From the NCBI RefSeq assembly GCF_030653815.1, contig NZ_JAURYQ010000036.1:272127-336126 (forward strand): DNA of 64,000 nucleotides. Direction: 5' to 3'. The first letter of the stretch is position 1; every line of letters begins with the position of its first letter. The stretch is from Rhodoferax sp. GTDB lineage: Bacteria; Pseudomonadota; Gammaproteobacteria; Burkholderiales; Burkholderiaceae_C. This document shows, in pieces, positions 31,331-41,117 of this stretch. Position numbers and translations under genes: made by a program. The notes below the pieces were generated by a model. It was not told where the DNA came from. It worked only from the letters and a program-made list of their open reading frames with translations, and ran no database searches.

Positions 31331-32731
31331 ATGAAAACCCCTGAACTGCTGGCCCCGGCCGGGTCACTGGCCATGCTGGAAACCGCGCTGGCCTTTGGTG
31401 CCACGGCCATTTATGCCGGCCAGCCGCGCTACTCCTTGCGCGTGCGCAACAACGACTTTGGCGACATTGAGGTCTTGAAGCAGGGCATTGACACCGCGCA
31501 CGCCAAGGGTGCCAGGTTTTTTCTGGTGTCCAACATCTTTCCGCACGGCAACAAAGTCAGGCACTACATTGACAACATGGCGCCGGTGATCGCGCTCAAA
31601 CCCGACGCCATGATCATGTCCGACCCCGGCCTGATCATGATGGTGCGCGAGACCTGGCCCGAGATGGAAATCCATCTGTCGGTGCAGGCCAACACGGTGA
31701 ATTCCGCCGCGGTCAGGTTCTGGAAAACCGTGGGCATCCACCGCGTGATTTTGTCGCGCGAGCTGTCGCTGGACCAGGTGGCCGAAATCCGCCAGGCTTG
31801 TCCCGACACCGAGCTCGAAGTCTTTGTGCACGGCGCCTTGTGTATTGCCTATTCGGGTCGCTGCCTGCTGTCGGGCTATTTCAACCACCGCGACGCCAAT
31901 CAGGGCAGTTGTACCAATTCCTGCCGCTGGGACTACAAAACGCAAAAAGGCGTGGTCGATGCCTCGGGCGATGTGCTGACCCGCCAGGCGGCCATGGCAC
32001 GCGAACGCGAACAGGACGAGCGCACCGGCGCTGGCGTGTTGCCAGGTCAGGGTGACATTGAGCGTTCACCCGAGGCCGATCAGGTTTACATGCTGGAGGA
32101 AAGCCAGCGCGAGGGCAGCTACATGCCGATCGAGGAAGACGAGCATGGCACCTATGTCATGAATTCGAAGGACCTGCGCGCCATCGAGCACGTCAAACGC
32201 CTGGTGGAGATTGGCGTCGATTCTCTCAAGATCGAGGGCCGCACCAAGAGCCCGTATTACGTGGCGCGCACGGTGCAAAGCTACCGCCGCGCCATTGACG
32301 ACGCAGTGGCCGGGCGCGAGCTCGACCCTGCCTTGCTCGGGCAGTTGGAGGGCCTGGCCAACCGGGGCTATACCTCGGGCTTTTTCCAGCGCCACACGCC
32401 CGAGGCCACACAAAATTACCTGCGCGGGTACTCCGAGTCGGGTCGCAGCCTGTATGTGGGTGACGCGGTGGCGTTTGATGCGTCGCGCGGCCTGATGCAA
32501 GTCAACGTGCGCAACCGCTTTGCGGTGGGCGACTGGCTCGAGATCATCCACCCGGATGGCAATGCTGATGTGCAGATCAGCCGCATGGAAAGCTTTGACG
32601 GTGCCGCCGTGGCGGTCGCCCCCGGCAGTGGCCACACGGTGTGGCTGCAACTGCCCGAGCGCGCCGTGGGTGCGTTTGTGGCGCGTTATGTCCACGCGCC
32701 AGAGACCGAACCCACAGTTTCGATGGTGTGA
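31331..32731 (+). CDS. Peptidase U32 family protein (TrhP/YegQ-like tRNA hydroxylation protein)
   Basis: ELLAPAGSLAMLETALAFGATAIYAG; EVFVHGALCIAYSGRCLLSGY; DEHGTYVMNSKDLRAI. Confidence 0.9.
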   Translation: MKTPELLAPAGSLAMLETALAFGATAIYAGQPRYSLRVRNNDFGDIEVLKQGIDTAHAKGARFFLVSNIFPHGNKVRHYIDNMAPVIALKPDAMIMSDPGLIMMVRETWPEMEIHLSVQANTVNSAAVRFWKTVGIHRVILSRELSLDQVAEIRQACPDTELEVFVHGALCIAYSGRCLLSGYFNHRDANQGSCTNSCRWDYKTQKGVVDASGDVLTRQAAMAREREQDERTGAGVLPGQGDIERSPEADQVYMLEESQREGSYMPIEEDEHGTYVMNSKDLRAIEHVKRLVEIGVDSLKIEGRTKSPYYVARTVQSYRRAIDDAVAGRELDPALLGQLEGLANRGYTSGFFQRHTPEATQNYLRGYSESGRSLYVGDAVAFDASRGLMQVNVRNRFAVGDWLEIIHPDGNADVQISRMESFDGAAVAVAPGSGHTVWLQLPERAVGAFVARYVHAPETEPTVSMV

Positions 32732-32736
32732 CAGCG

Positions 32737-33156
32737 ATGACTGTGATTGTCGAGCCCTTGCACGTGCCCGAGGACGAGGTTGAGCTCACAGCCATCCGGG
32801 CGCAGGGCGCGGGTGGCCAGAACGTCAACAAGGTCTCCAGCGCGATTCATCTGCGCTTTGACATCATGGCTTCCAGCCTGCCGGACGATGTCAAGGAACG
32901 ACTGCTGGCCCTGCATGACAGTCGCATCACCCGGGACGGCGTGCTGGTGCTCAAGGCGCAGCAGCACCGCACCCAGGAAATGAACCGCTTTGACGCGCTG
33001 ATCCGCCTGCACGAGCTGGTCAACAGTGTGGCGCAGCCGCCCAAAACGCGCAAGCCGACCAAACCGACGCGGGCCTCGGTCAGGCGGGTGCGCCAAGCCA
33101 AGACGCAGCGCTCCGAAGTCAAGGCCGCGCGCGCGCCGGTTCGGTCAGAACATTGA
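32737..33156 (+). CDS. arfB: Alternative ribosome-rescue factor ArfB (YaeJ)
   Basis: GAGGQNVNKVSSAIHLRFDI GGQ motif; basic C-terminal tail. Confidence 0.92.
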   Translation: MTVIVEPLHVPEDEVELTAIRAQGAGGQNVNKVSSAIHLRFDIMASSLPDDVKERLLALHDSRITRDGVLVLKAQQHRTQEMNRFDALIRLHELVNSVAQPPKTRKPTKPTRASVRRVRQAKTQRSEVKAARAPVRSEH

Positions 33157-33188
33157 CAGGCTTGAGGCCTCTACTGGATCAATCAAAC

Positions 33189-34148
33189 ATGGCAATTCAA
33201 TGGTTCCCCGGGCACATGCACCTGACGCAAAAGGCAATTGCCGAGCGCATCAAAAACATCGATGTCGTGATCGAACTGCTCGACGCGCGCCTGCCCGCCT
33301 CCAGCGCCAACCCGATGCTGGCCGAACTGACCCAGGGTAAGCCGACACTCAAGGTGCTCAACAAACAGGACCTGGCCGACCCCGAGCGCACGGCCCAGTG
33401 GCTGGCGCATTACAACAGCCAGAGCGGTACCCGCGCCATCGGCCTGGACGCCAGTATGGCCGCGCCCGCCAAGGCGTTGATCAAGGCCTGTTTTGAGCTG
33501 GCGCCCAACCGTGGCGGCATGGTCAAGCCGATGCGGGTGCTGATTTGCGGCATCCCCAACGTGGGCAAATCCACCCTGATCAACACGCTGACCGCCAAGC
33601 GCGCGGCCAAAACCGGCGACGAGGCTGGTGTGACCAAGCTGGAGCAGCGCATCAGCCTGGCGGACGACTTTTACCTCTATGACACGCCCGGCATGCTGTG
33701 GCCGCGCATCATCGTGGCCAAGAGCGGTTACAACCTGGCCGCCAGCGGTGCGGTCGGGCGCAACGCCTTTGATGAACAAGAAGTGGCGCTGGAACTGCTG
33801 GACTATTTAAAGACGCATTACCCGGCTTTACTTGAAGCCCGTTTCAAGCTTGCCGATGTGGCCGACCTGACCGACGAGCAGTTGCTGGAGGCCATTGGGC
33901 GCCAGCGTGGAGCCCTGCAAGGCGGCAAAAAGATCAATTTGCAAAAGGCCGCCGAGATTGCGATTTACGACTTTCGCTCAGGCGTCATTGGTCGCATGAC
34001 GCTGGAAACACCCGAAGAATTTGCCCAATGGCTGGCTGTAGGCAAAACGCTGGATGCCGAGCGTCAGGTGAAAAAGGATGCGATCGAGTTGGACCGAAAA
34101 ATCAGGTTCAAAAAAATCCCGCGACCCGACTTACGCCCATCGCGGTGA
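33189..34148 (+). CDS. Ribosome biogenesis GTPase YlqF/RbgA
   Basis: MAIQWFPGHMHLTQKAI; circularly permuted G motifs (NKQDL before GIPNVGKST, DTPG). Confidence 0.93.
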   Translation: MAIQWFPGHMHLTQKAIAERIKNIDVVIELLDARLPASSANPMLAELTQGKPTLKVLNKQDLADPERTAQWLAHYNSQSGTRAIGLDASMAAPAKALIKACFELAPNRGGMVKPMRVLICGIPNVGKSTLINTLTAKRAAKTGDEAGVTKLEQRISLADDFYLYDTPGMLWPRIIVAKSGYNLAASGAVGRNAFDEQEVALELLDYLKTHYPALLEARFKLADVADLTDEQLLEAIGRQRGALQGGKKINLQKAAEIAIYDFRSGVIGRMTLETPEEFAQWLAVGKTLDAERQVKKDAIELDRKIRFKKIPRPDLRPSR

Positions 34149-34153
34149 TTTAT

Positions 34154-34450
34154 TCAAAAGCTTTGGTGTTGCAGCACCACATCCGAGCAAGGGTAGGCGA
34201 CGCAGGGCAGCACATAGCCTTCTTCCTTTTCTTCGGCGCTCAAGCCTGGCCAGTCGATCTCGTAGCGCACCTGGCCGCGTTCCAATTTGCTGAAACAGGT
34301 GCGGCAGGTGCCGTTGCGGCAGGAACTGGGCCAGTCAATGCCGCCTTGCTCGATGGAAACCAGCAGCGGCTGGTGCGACCAGGCATCAAACTGGGTGGCA
34401 TCGGGCTCGGCGATGCCTATGAAAATCGTCGGGTTATTGTCTACACTCAT
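34154..34450 (-). CDS. Plant-type 2Fe-2S ferredoxin
   Basis: CRNGTCRTCFSKL...CVAYPCSD. Confidence 0.9.
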   Translation of the reverse strand: MSVDNNPTIFIGIAEPDATQFDAWSHQPLLVSIEQGGIDWPSSCRNGTCRTCFSKLERGQVRYEIDWPGLSAEEKEEGYVLPCVAYPCSDVVLQHQSF

Positions 34451-34470
34451 TGATCAATTATATTTATCCC

Positions 34471-35406
34471 ATGAAATCCATATTGCCCCTGAGCTTGCTG
34501 GTCAAGCCCGATCACAACGACCCCCGGCCCCTCGTGATCTACCACGGCCACACCTGCCCCGACGGTTTTGCCGCAGCGCTGGCGGCCTGGATTTATTACC
34601 AGGGCAAGGCTGAATTTCTGGCCCTGGACCATGGTGATGTCCGTTCGGTGGACGACTTGCCACCGCTGGACGGGCGCGCGGTCTACATTCTCGATTTTTC
34701 TTTCGGCGAGGTGATCCTGCGCGCCATGGAAGAGCGCGCTGCCAAGCTGGTCATGTTGGACCACCACCTGAGCGCGGCCGAGAAACTCACCGGCTTTGTT
34801 TGCCGCTGCGGGGTGGTGCATTTCGACATGAATAAGTCGGGTGCGCGCCTGGCCTGGGAGTTTTTCCATCCGGAGCAGCCGGTGCCGGACCTGGTGCGTT
34901 TCGTCGAGGACCGTGACATCTGGGTCTGGCAATACCCTGAAAGTGCCAGCTTTCTGGCGGCGCTGGATATGGAGCCGTTTGACTTTGCGCGTTGGCAGCA
35001 CATTACCCGGATGGACGACGCGCACCTGGCTGCCTTCATTGAACGTGGCCATGCCATGGACGAGAAGTTCCAGAAATTGGCCGAGTTGATCGCGGAGTCG
35101 GCGAGCCCGGTGGTCTTCAACGGCGTGACGGGCTTGATGGTCAACGCGCCCGGTGTGTTTCACAGCCTGGTGGGTGACTTGCTGAGCAAGAAATCGGGCA
35201 CCTTCGCCTTGCTCTGGAGTGTCGACAAAAAAGTGGCGATCAAGTGTGGCCTGCGCTCCAGGTCTGATTTCAATTGCATTCCGCTGGCCGCCAGCATGGG
35301 CGGCGGTGGTCATGCGCAGGCCAGTGGCTTCAAGATGCCAATGGCGCGTCTGCCCGAGTTGCTCGGTGGCAGCTTGACCGGAACCATCACGGATGCACCG
35401 ACCTGA
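34471..35406 (+). CDS. DHH/DHHA1-family phosphoesterase-like protein
   Basis: YHGHTCPDGFAAALAA, MLDHHLSAAE, SMGGGGHAQASGFK. Confidence 0.87.
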   Translation: MKSILPLSLLVKPDHNDPRPLVIYHGHTCPDGFAAALAAWIYYQGKAEFLALDHGDVRSVDDLPPLDGRAVYILDFSFGEVILRAMEERAAKLVMLDHHLSAAEKLTGFVCRCGVVHFDMNKSGARLAWEFFHPEQPVPDLVRFVEDRDIWVWQYPESASFLAALDMEPFDFARWQHITRMDDAHLAAFIERGHAMDEKFQKLAELIAESASPVVFNGVTGLMVNAPGVFHSLVGDLLSKKSGTFALLWSVDKKVAIKCGLRSRSDFNCIPLAASMGGGGHAQASGFKMPMARLPELLGGSLTGTITDAPT

Positions 35407-35412
35407 TCCGGA

Positions 35413-35449
35413 AAAATAAAAAAAAGGGTTGGTCTTGCGACCAACCCTT
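35413..35449 (-). terminator. Rho-independent terminator oriented for the minus-strand phasin transcript
   Basis: Perfect 11-bp stem AAGGGTTGGTC/GACCAACCCTT, TTGC loop; U-tract (TTTTTTATTTTTC) occurs only on the minus strand. Confidence 0.85.
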
Positions 35450-35615
35450 AAGGAGTCCCTGAACCTGAAGGTTTCGAAAGGACCCGAGGAGACAACGGTT
35501 GGAAAACTTTCGTTTTCAATGTTTCAAATCATACCAAGCAAGTCAGGGTTTCCCCTTGGTTTTAGGCGCTAAGCCCTAAAAAAATAGTGTCAGACGACTT
35601 GCCGGGCTGTATCAA

Positions 35616-36158
35616 TTAACGCTTTTTGGCAGCTGGCTTGGCCGTTGCAGTGGAAGCCACAGCGTTGAAGTTGGCTTCGGCCACTTCAGTCGCTTGCTTG
35701 ACCGCTTTTTGCACAGATTCCAGGGCGTTGGTGGCAGCAGCCACCGAGCTCTTCATCACAGCCACGGCGGTTTCGGAACCAGCAGGTGCATTTTTGGCGG
35801 CGGCTTCAACCATGCCAGCAAATTGTTGCTGGGCTTCAGCAGCCTGGCTCTCGAAAGCCTTGGTGAACTCGCTGGAAGCGCCCGTGGCGATTTCGTACAG
35901 GTGACGGCTGTAAGCAGCGGTTTTTTCAGCCAGAGGTTGCAGCAGGCTGGATTGCAGTGCCATCAATTCCTGGGCATCCTTCACGCTCAACATGGCCTTG
36001 GTGGTGTCACCGGTCTCAGCCAGAGCAGCTTTGGAGGCGCTCATGTTGAGTTCGACAATCTTTTCCACGCCTTCGAAGGCCTTGGCGGTCAGGCCCAACA
36101 GGGTTTCAACATTGGCTTTTTGTGAGGCCATCACTTGTTCTACGGTCAGCATATTCAA
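35616..36158 (-). CDS. Phasin family protein (PHB granule-associated)
   Basis: [32 protein letters not shown]-terminal Ala/Lys-rich tail. Confidence 0.92.
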   Translation of the reverse strand: MNMLTVEQVMASQKANVETLLGLTAKAFEGVEKIVELNMSASKAALAETGDTTKAMLSVKDAQELMALQSSLLQPLAEKTAAYSRHLYEIATGASSEFTKAFESQAAEAQQQFAGMVEAAAKNAPAGSETAVAVMKSSVAAATNALESVQKAVKQATEVAEANFNAVASTATAKPAAKKR

Positions 36159-36216
36159 TTCTCCAGAAGGTTAGTAAAAAGGTATCTGCGCCGAAACTGA
36201 GTGAGACCCGGTTTAT

Positions 36217-36290
36217 GTTGCAGTGCAGCATGGGATGAATTATAGGGTTATCCCGTGTCTGCGCAAGCTTTTTTTGTTGCATTGCAGCAA
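36217..36290. promoter_or_regulatory. Two copies of GTTGCA(G/T)TGCAGCA, candidate PhaR-type operators
   Basis: GTTGCAGTGCAGCA at 36217-36230 and GTTGCATTGCAGCA at 36276-36289, upstream of the phasin gene. Confidence 0.5.
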
Positions 36291-36344
36291 ATTAGAGACG
36301 AGTTTCTAAAAATGCCGATGTTGTCATCAAGACAAAATGAGACC

Positions 36345-37280
36345 ATGCAAGCTTTTTATTCAGACCATTTCGTTTTGCCCTTGCCGCCGGGGCATCGGTT
36401 CCCAATGGCCAAGTACGCCATGCTGCGTGAAGCCATCACGCAGCAGTTGCCAGCAGTGAGCTTGCTGGAGGCGCCGGTTGCCAGTGATGGCCAGCTGGCG
36501 CTGGTTCACACACCCGATTACATCGACAGTTTGGTGAGCGGTCAGATCAGTGCCGCGGCCATGCGCGAGATTGGCTTTCCCTGGAGCGAATTCATGGTGG
36601 AGCGGGCGCGGCGTTCGGTCGGCGCCACCGTGGCGGCGGTGCGCTCGGCACTCCGGAGCGGCATTGCCGCCAACCTGGCGGGCGGTACGCACCATGCCTA
36701 TGCGGCCAAGGGCGGCGGGTTTTGCGTGTTCAATGATGTGGCAGTCGCCGCCCGGCTGGCGCAGTCTGAATGGCACAGGCAACACCGCCAACTGCTGAAG
36801 GTGGCGGTGATCGACCTCGACGTGCATCAGGGCAATGGCACGGCACATATTTTTCAGCAGGACGACAGCGTCTTCACGCTGTCACTGCATGGCGACAAGA
36901 ACTTTCCTTTTCGCAAGGAAGCCAGTGACCTTGATGTCGCGCTGCCGGACGGTTGCCAGGATGCGGACTACCTGGCGGCGCTGGAGCTGGCGCTGCAAGC
37001 GCTGGACCAGCGCTTTGCCCCCGGCCTGGTGCTGTACCTGGCCGGCGCCGACCCCTATGCGGGGGATCGGCTGGGGCGCCTGGCTCTGACCCCCGACGGA
37101 CTGGAAGCGCGCGATCGGCGTGTGTTTGACTGGTGCCACCAGCGCAGGATTCCTGTGGCCTTTGTGATGGCGGGCGGTTATGGCCGGCAGATTGACGAAA
37201 CGGTCCGGATCCAAAGCCGCACTTTCCGTGCGGGCCTGTCCTATGCGCAGCGCTGGGGTACCGACCACCGCGGGCATTGA
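36345..37280 (+). CDS. Histone deacetylase / acetoin utilisation family protein
   Basis: [51 protein letters not shown]. Confidence 0.9.
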   Translation: MQAFYSDHFVLPLPPGHRFPMAKYAMLREAITQQLPAVSLLEAPVASDGQLALVHTPDYIDSLVSGQISAAAMREIGFPWSEFMVERARRSVGATVAAVRSALRSGIAANLAGGTHHAYAAKGGGFCVFNDVAVAARLAQSEWHRQHRQLLKVAVIDLDVHQGNGTAHIFQQDDSVFTLSLHGDKNFPFRKEASDLDVALPDGCQDADYLAALELALQALDQRFAPGLVLYLAGADPYAGDRLGRLALTPDGLEARDRRVFDWCHQRRIPVAFVMAGGYGRQIDETVRIQSRTFRAGLSYAQRWGTDHRGH

Positions 37281-37387
37281 AATTATTGAATAACCGGTGG
37301 TGCGAATATCACAAGAAGAATCGCCTGAAATGTTTCACAATTCGCCATGGCACGCCAAACGCGTGTGACAACAAGGAGACTGATTTC

Positions 37388-38206
37388 ATGGCGTTGACCC
37401 CTTTTGAAGCGCGAAGCTACCCACAAAAACCGACCGATGTTTACCTGTTTGCCACTTGCCTGATTGACCAGTTCACGCCCGAGGCCGGGCTGGACACGGT
37501 GCGTCTGCTGGAGCGCGAGGGCATCCGGGTGCATTACCTGGAAGCGCAAACCTGCTGTGGTCAGCCCGCCCACAGCAGCGGTTTTCCGGACGAGGCCCGC
37601 GCCGTGGCCTTGCAACAATTGAATCTGTTTGTCGAACCCTGGCCGGTGGTGATTCCGTCGGGTTCGTGTGGCGGCATGATCCGCAAGCATTACCCGCATC
37701 TGTTTGCCGACGACCCGGTGCTGCACGCCAAGGCCGTCGACCTGTCCGGGCGGGTTTATGAACTCAGTGAATTCCTGGTGCACGTGGTCAATTTCAGCCA
37801 GCCCGACCTGGGCGCACCGTGCACCATCGCGCTGCATACCTCGTGCCATGCACGCCGTGAGATGGGTGTGCACGAGACCAGCGTGGCGCTGTTGGACAGC
37901 ATGGCGCAGGTGAGCGTGGTGGTGCAGGCGCGCATTGAGGAATGTTGCGGCTTTGGTGGTACCTTTGCCATGCGCTACCCCGACATCTCCGAGGCCATCG
38001 TCAGCGACAAGGTGGCCGCCATCCGTGACACCGGCGCCGCGTCGCTGGTCAGCGCCGACTGCGGTTGCCTGCTCAACATCACCGGCCGCGCCGCCAAGCA
38101 GGATGAGCTGGCCGGGCTGCCCCAAGCCACGCTGCCGGGTGAGCATCTGGCAAGCTTTTTGTGGCGGCGAACGACCGAAGCAGCCAATCAGGGAGACGCC
38201 GCATGA
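37388..38206 (+). CDS. lutA: LutA/YkgE-like (Fe-S)-binding lactate utilisation protein
   Basis: TCCGQPAHSSG and ECCGFGGTFAMRYPDIS CCG motifs. Confidence 0.9.
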   Translation: MALTPFEARSYPQKPTDVYLFATCLIDQFTPEAGLDTVRLLEREGIRVHYLEAQTCCGQPAHSSGFPDEARAVALQQLNLFVEPWPVVIPSGSCGGMIRKHYPHLFADDPVLHAKAVDLSGRVYELSEFLVHVVNFSQPDLGAPCTIALHTSCHARREMGVHETSVALLDSMAQVSVVVQARIEECCGFGGTFAMRYPDISEAIVSDKVAAIRDTGAASLVSADCGCLLNITGRAAKQDELAGLPQATLPGEHLASFLWRRTTEAANQGDAA

Positions 38207-38925
38207 ACGCCACCATGAACCCCACTGCTGCGGCTGAAGCCAACGCGCGCAGCAGTATTCTGGCGCGCCTGCGTGCGCCCGCCACACCTGCGCCGCTGCC
38301 ACTGCCCGACGTCAGCGCCTGGTTTGCCGCGCACCAGCGCCACGAGGACAACGCCCAGCGCGTCAGCCGCATGCGTGCTGCACTGGAAGCCGTCAAGACG
38401 GAGGTGCACGACACCACGGTAGCCGACTGGCCTGAACTTTTGTTGCGCCTGATCGCCGCCAAGGGGCTGCGCAACCTGCTGATTGGGACCGACACACCGC
38501 ACGGCGCTGAACTGGAGGCGCGTCAGCCTGCCAATCTGGAGCTCAAGCGTTATGCCGAGTCCATCGATTCCTGGCGTGACGTGCTGTTTGATGAGGTGGA
38601 TGCCTCGCTGACGCTGGCCAAAAGCGCCATTGCCGAGATTGGCAGCCTGATTGTGTGGCCCACGCCACAAGAGCCGCGGCTGATGTCGCTGGTGCCCTCG
38701 GTGCACTTTGTGCTGCTCGACGTGGCCAACATTCATGCTGATTTTTACTCCGCCATGACCAGTGAGGGCTGGAAAGACAGCCTGCCCACCAATGCCTTGC
38801 TGATTTGCGGCCCGTCCAAGACCGCCGACATTCAGCAGACGCTGGCTTATGGTGCCCATGGCCCGCGTGAACTGGTGGTGCTGTTGCGCCACGCTCAAGC
38901 CCTCACACCAGGAGCCGCCGCATGA
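38203..38925 (+). CDS. lutC: LutC/YkgG-family protein
   Basis: LVPSVHFVLLDVANI and GPSKTADIQQTLAYGAHGPRELVVLL; ATGA overlaps with neighbours. Confidence 0.88.
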   Translation: MNATMNPTAAAEANARSSILARLRAPATPAPLPLPDVSAWFAAHQRHEDNAQRVSRMRAALEAVKTEVHDTTVADWPELLLRLIAAKGLRNLLIGTDTPHGAELEARQPANLELKRYAESIDSWRDVLFDEVDASLTLAKSAIAEIGSLIVWPTPQEPRLMSLVPSVHFVLLDVANIHADFYSAMTSEGWKDSLPTNALLICGPSKTADIQQTLAYGAHGPRELVVLLRHAQALTPGAAA

Positions 38926-40352
38926 GCCAGGTCATCAAAATCCACCCGATGGAAGACTTCAAGGCGCGCAGCCGCGATGTGCTCAACGACCCGGGCCAAC
39001 GCAAGAATTTTCGTGGTGCCATGGACTTCCTGCAGGCCAAAAGGCGCGCCCAGTTTCCGGACCAAGAGGAGCTGCAGGGGCTGCGTGAACTCGGTTCGCA
39101 GATCCGCCGCTACAGCCTGGCCAACCTGCCGCGTTTGCTGGAGCAGCTCGAAGCCCGACTCACCGCCAACGGTATTCAGGTGCACTGGGCGCAAAACCCC
39201 GATGAAGCCAACGCCATTGCGCTGGGCATTGCCCAACGGGTCAAGGCCAAGCGTGTCATCAAGGGCAAGTCGATGGTGAGCGAGGAGGTGGGCTTCAACC
39301 ACGCCATGGAGGCGGCCGGCATCGAAGCCCTGGAATCCGACATGGGCGAGTACATTGTGCAACTGGCCGGTGAAGCGCCGTCGCACATCATCATGCCGGC
39401 GATCCACAAGACCAAGCAGGCCATTGCCGAGTTGTTTGCCAAGGAAATCCCGGGTGTGGCCTATACCGAAGACGTCGACGCGCTGATCCGTATTGGCCGC
39501 AAGGTGCTGCGGCGCAAGTTTGCCGATGCCGACATCGGCCTCTCGGGCGTCAACTTCTGTGTGGCCGAAACCGGTACCCTGTGCCTGGTGGAAAACGAAG
39601 GCAATGGCCGCATGTGCACCACCGTGCCCAAGGTTCACATTGCCATCACCGGCATTGAAAAAGTGGTGGAGAAGCTCGAACACGTGCCCCCGCTGTACAG
39701 CTTGCTGGCGCGCTCGGCGACCGGCCAGGCGGTCACCACCTATTTCAACCTGATCAGCGGCCCGCGCAAGCCCGGCGAAAAAGATGGCCCCGAAGAGGTG
39801 CACCTGATCCTGCTCGACAACGGCCGCACCCAGGCCTATGCCGACGAAGAACTGCGCGAAACCCTCAAGTGCATCCGCTGCGGCGCCTGCATGAACCATT
39901 GCCCGGTGTACGCGCGCATTGGCGGCCACGCCTACGGCACCACCTACCCGGGCCCGATCGGGGCCATCATCTCGCCGCACATGCTGGGCCTGGACGCCAC
40001 CTATCCGCTGGCTTTTGCCTCGACGCTGTGCGGTGCCTGTGTTGAGGTGTGCCCGGTCAAGATCCCGATCACCGACATCCTGGTGCGCCTGCGCAATGAA
40101 TCACAGGCCAAGCCTGAAAGCGAAGACGCCACCTTGCGTGGCAGTGGTGCCGGACGCACCGTGGCCAGCAGCGCGGTCTGGAACGTCTGGGCGCAGGTCT
40201 ACGGCCGCACCGGCCTGTACAAGCTGGCGTCGTGGTTCATGAGCCGGGGCCGCGCCTTGTCGCCGTCCGAGCAGGGCGCCTGGACGCGCAGTCGGACACC
40301 GCTGGTGCCGGCGCCCAAGCGCCTGCGCGACCTTTTGAAAGAGAGAAAATAG
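38922..40352 (+). CDS. lutB: LutB/YkgF-family iron-sulfur protein
   Basis: KGKSMVSEEVGFNHAMEAAG; CIRCGACMNHCPVYARIGGHAYG; CGACVEVCPVKIPI. Confidence 0.93.
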   Translation: MSQVIKIHPMEDFKARSRDVLNDPGQRKNFRGAMDFLQAKRRAQFPDQEELQGLRELGSQIRRYSLANLPRLLEQLEARLTANGIQVHWAQNPDEANAIALGIAQRVKAKRVIKGKSMVSEEVGFNHAMEAAGIEALESDMGEYIVQLAGEAPSHIIMPAIHKTKQAIAELFAKEIPGVAYTEDVDALIRIGRKVLRRKFADADIGLSGVNFCVAETGTLCLVENEGNGRMCTTVPKVHIAITGIEKVVEKLEHVPPLYSLLARSATGQAVTTYFNLISGPRKPGEKDGPEEVHLILLDNGRTQAYADEELRETLKCIRCGACMNHCPVYARIGGHAYGTTYPGPIGAIISPHMLGLDATYPLAFASTLCGACVEVCPVKIPITDILVRLRNESQAKPESEDATLRGSGAGRTVASSAVWNVWAQVYGRTGLYKLASWFMSRGRALSPSEQGAWTRSRTPLVPAPKRLRDLLKERK

Positions 40353-40391
40353 CGACCCCTGACACCTCAAAACCAATTTGGAGAAACGCTT

Positions 40392-41117
40392 TTGACCACC
40401 GAAGACTTACCCGGTGCCGACCTGCATGTCGCCACCATTGACACGGCCATCACCTCGCGCATGTCCACCCGCGCCTTTTCCCAACAAGCCGTGCCACACC
40501 AGACCCTGCATGACATCCTGCAGGTGGCCAGCCGGGCGCCGTCGGGTACCAACACCCAGCCCTGGAAGGTTTACGTGCTGCAGGGCCAGAGCCGTGACAG
40601 CCTGGTGGCCAAGGTCTGCGCCGCCCATGACGCACTGCGCGCCGACCCGGCATTGGCTGCCCAGTACCGGGAAGAATATGACTATTACCCGGAAAAATGG
40701 GTGAGTCCCTACATCGACCGTCGTCGCGAAAATGGCTGGGGTTTGTACAACTTGCTGGGCATTGGCAAGGGCGACAAGGACAAGATGCACGCGCAACACC
40801 AGCGCAACTACCGGTTTTTTGATGCACCGGTGGGCTTGATGTTCACCATTGATCGGGTCATGGGGCGCGGTTCCTTGCTTGACTATGGCATGTTTCTGCA
40901 AAACATCATGGTGGCGGCCCGCGCCCGTGGCCTGCACACCTGCCCGCAGGCGGCCTGGAACGGCTACGCCAGCCTCATCATGCCGCACCTTGGTGCGGGT
41001 GCCGATGAAATGCTGGTGTGCGGCATGGCGCTGGGTTACGCCGATGAGACCGAGCCGGTGAACAGCTTCCACACGCCGCGCGTGGCGGTGTCAGAGTTCA
41101 CCCACTTTCTTACTTGA
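40392..41117 (+). CDS. Nitroreductase family protein
   Basis: SRMSTRAFSQQAVPHQTLHDILQVASRAPSGTNTQPWKVYVLQG. Confidence 0.9.
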   Translation: MTTEDLPGADLHVATIDTAITSRMSTRAFSQQAVPHQTLHDILQVASRAPSGTNTQPWKVYVLQGQSRDSLVAKVCAAHDALRADPALAAQYREEYDYYPEKWVSPYIDRRRENGWGLYNLLGIGKGDKDKMHAQHQRNYRFFDAPVGLMFTIDRVMGRGSLLDYGMFLQNIMVAARARGLHTCPQAAWNGYASLIMPHLGAGADEMLVCGMALGYADETEPVNSFHTPRVAVSEFTHFLT

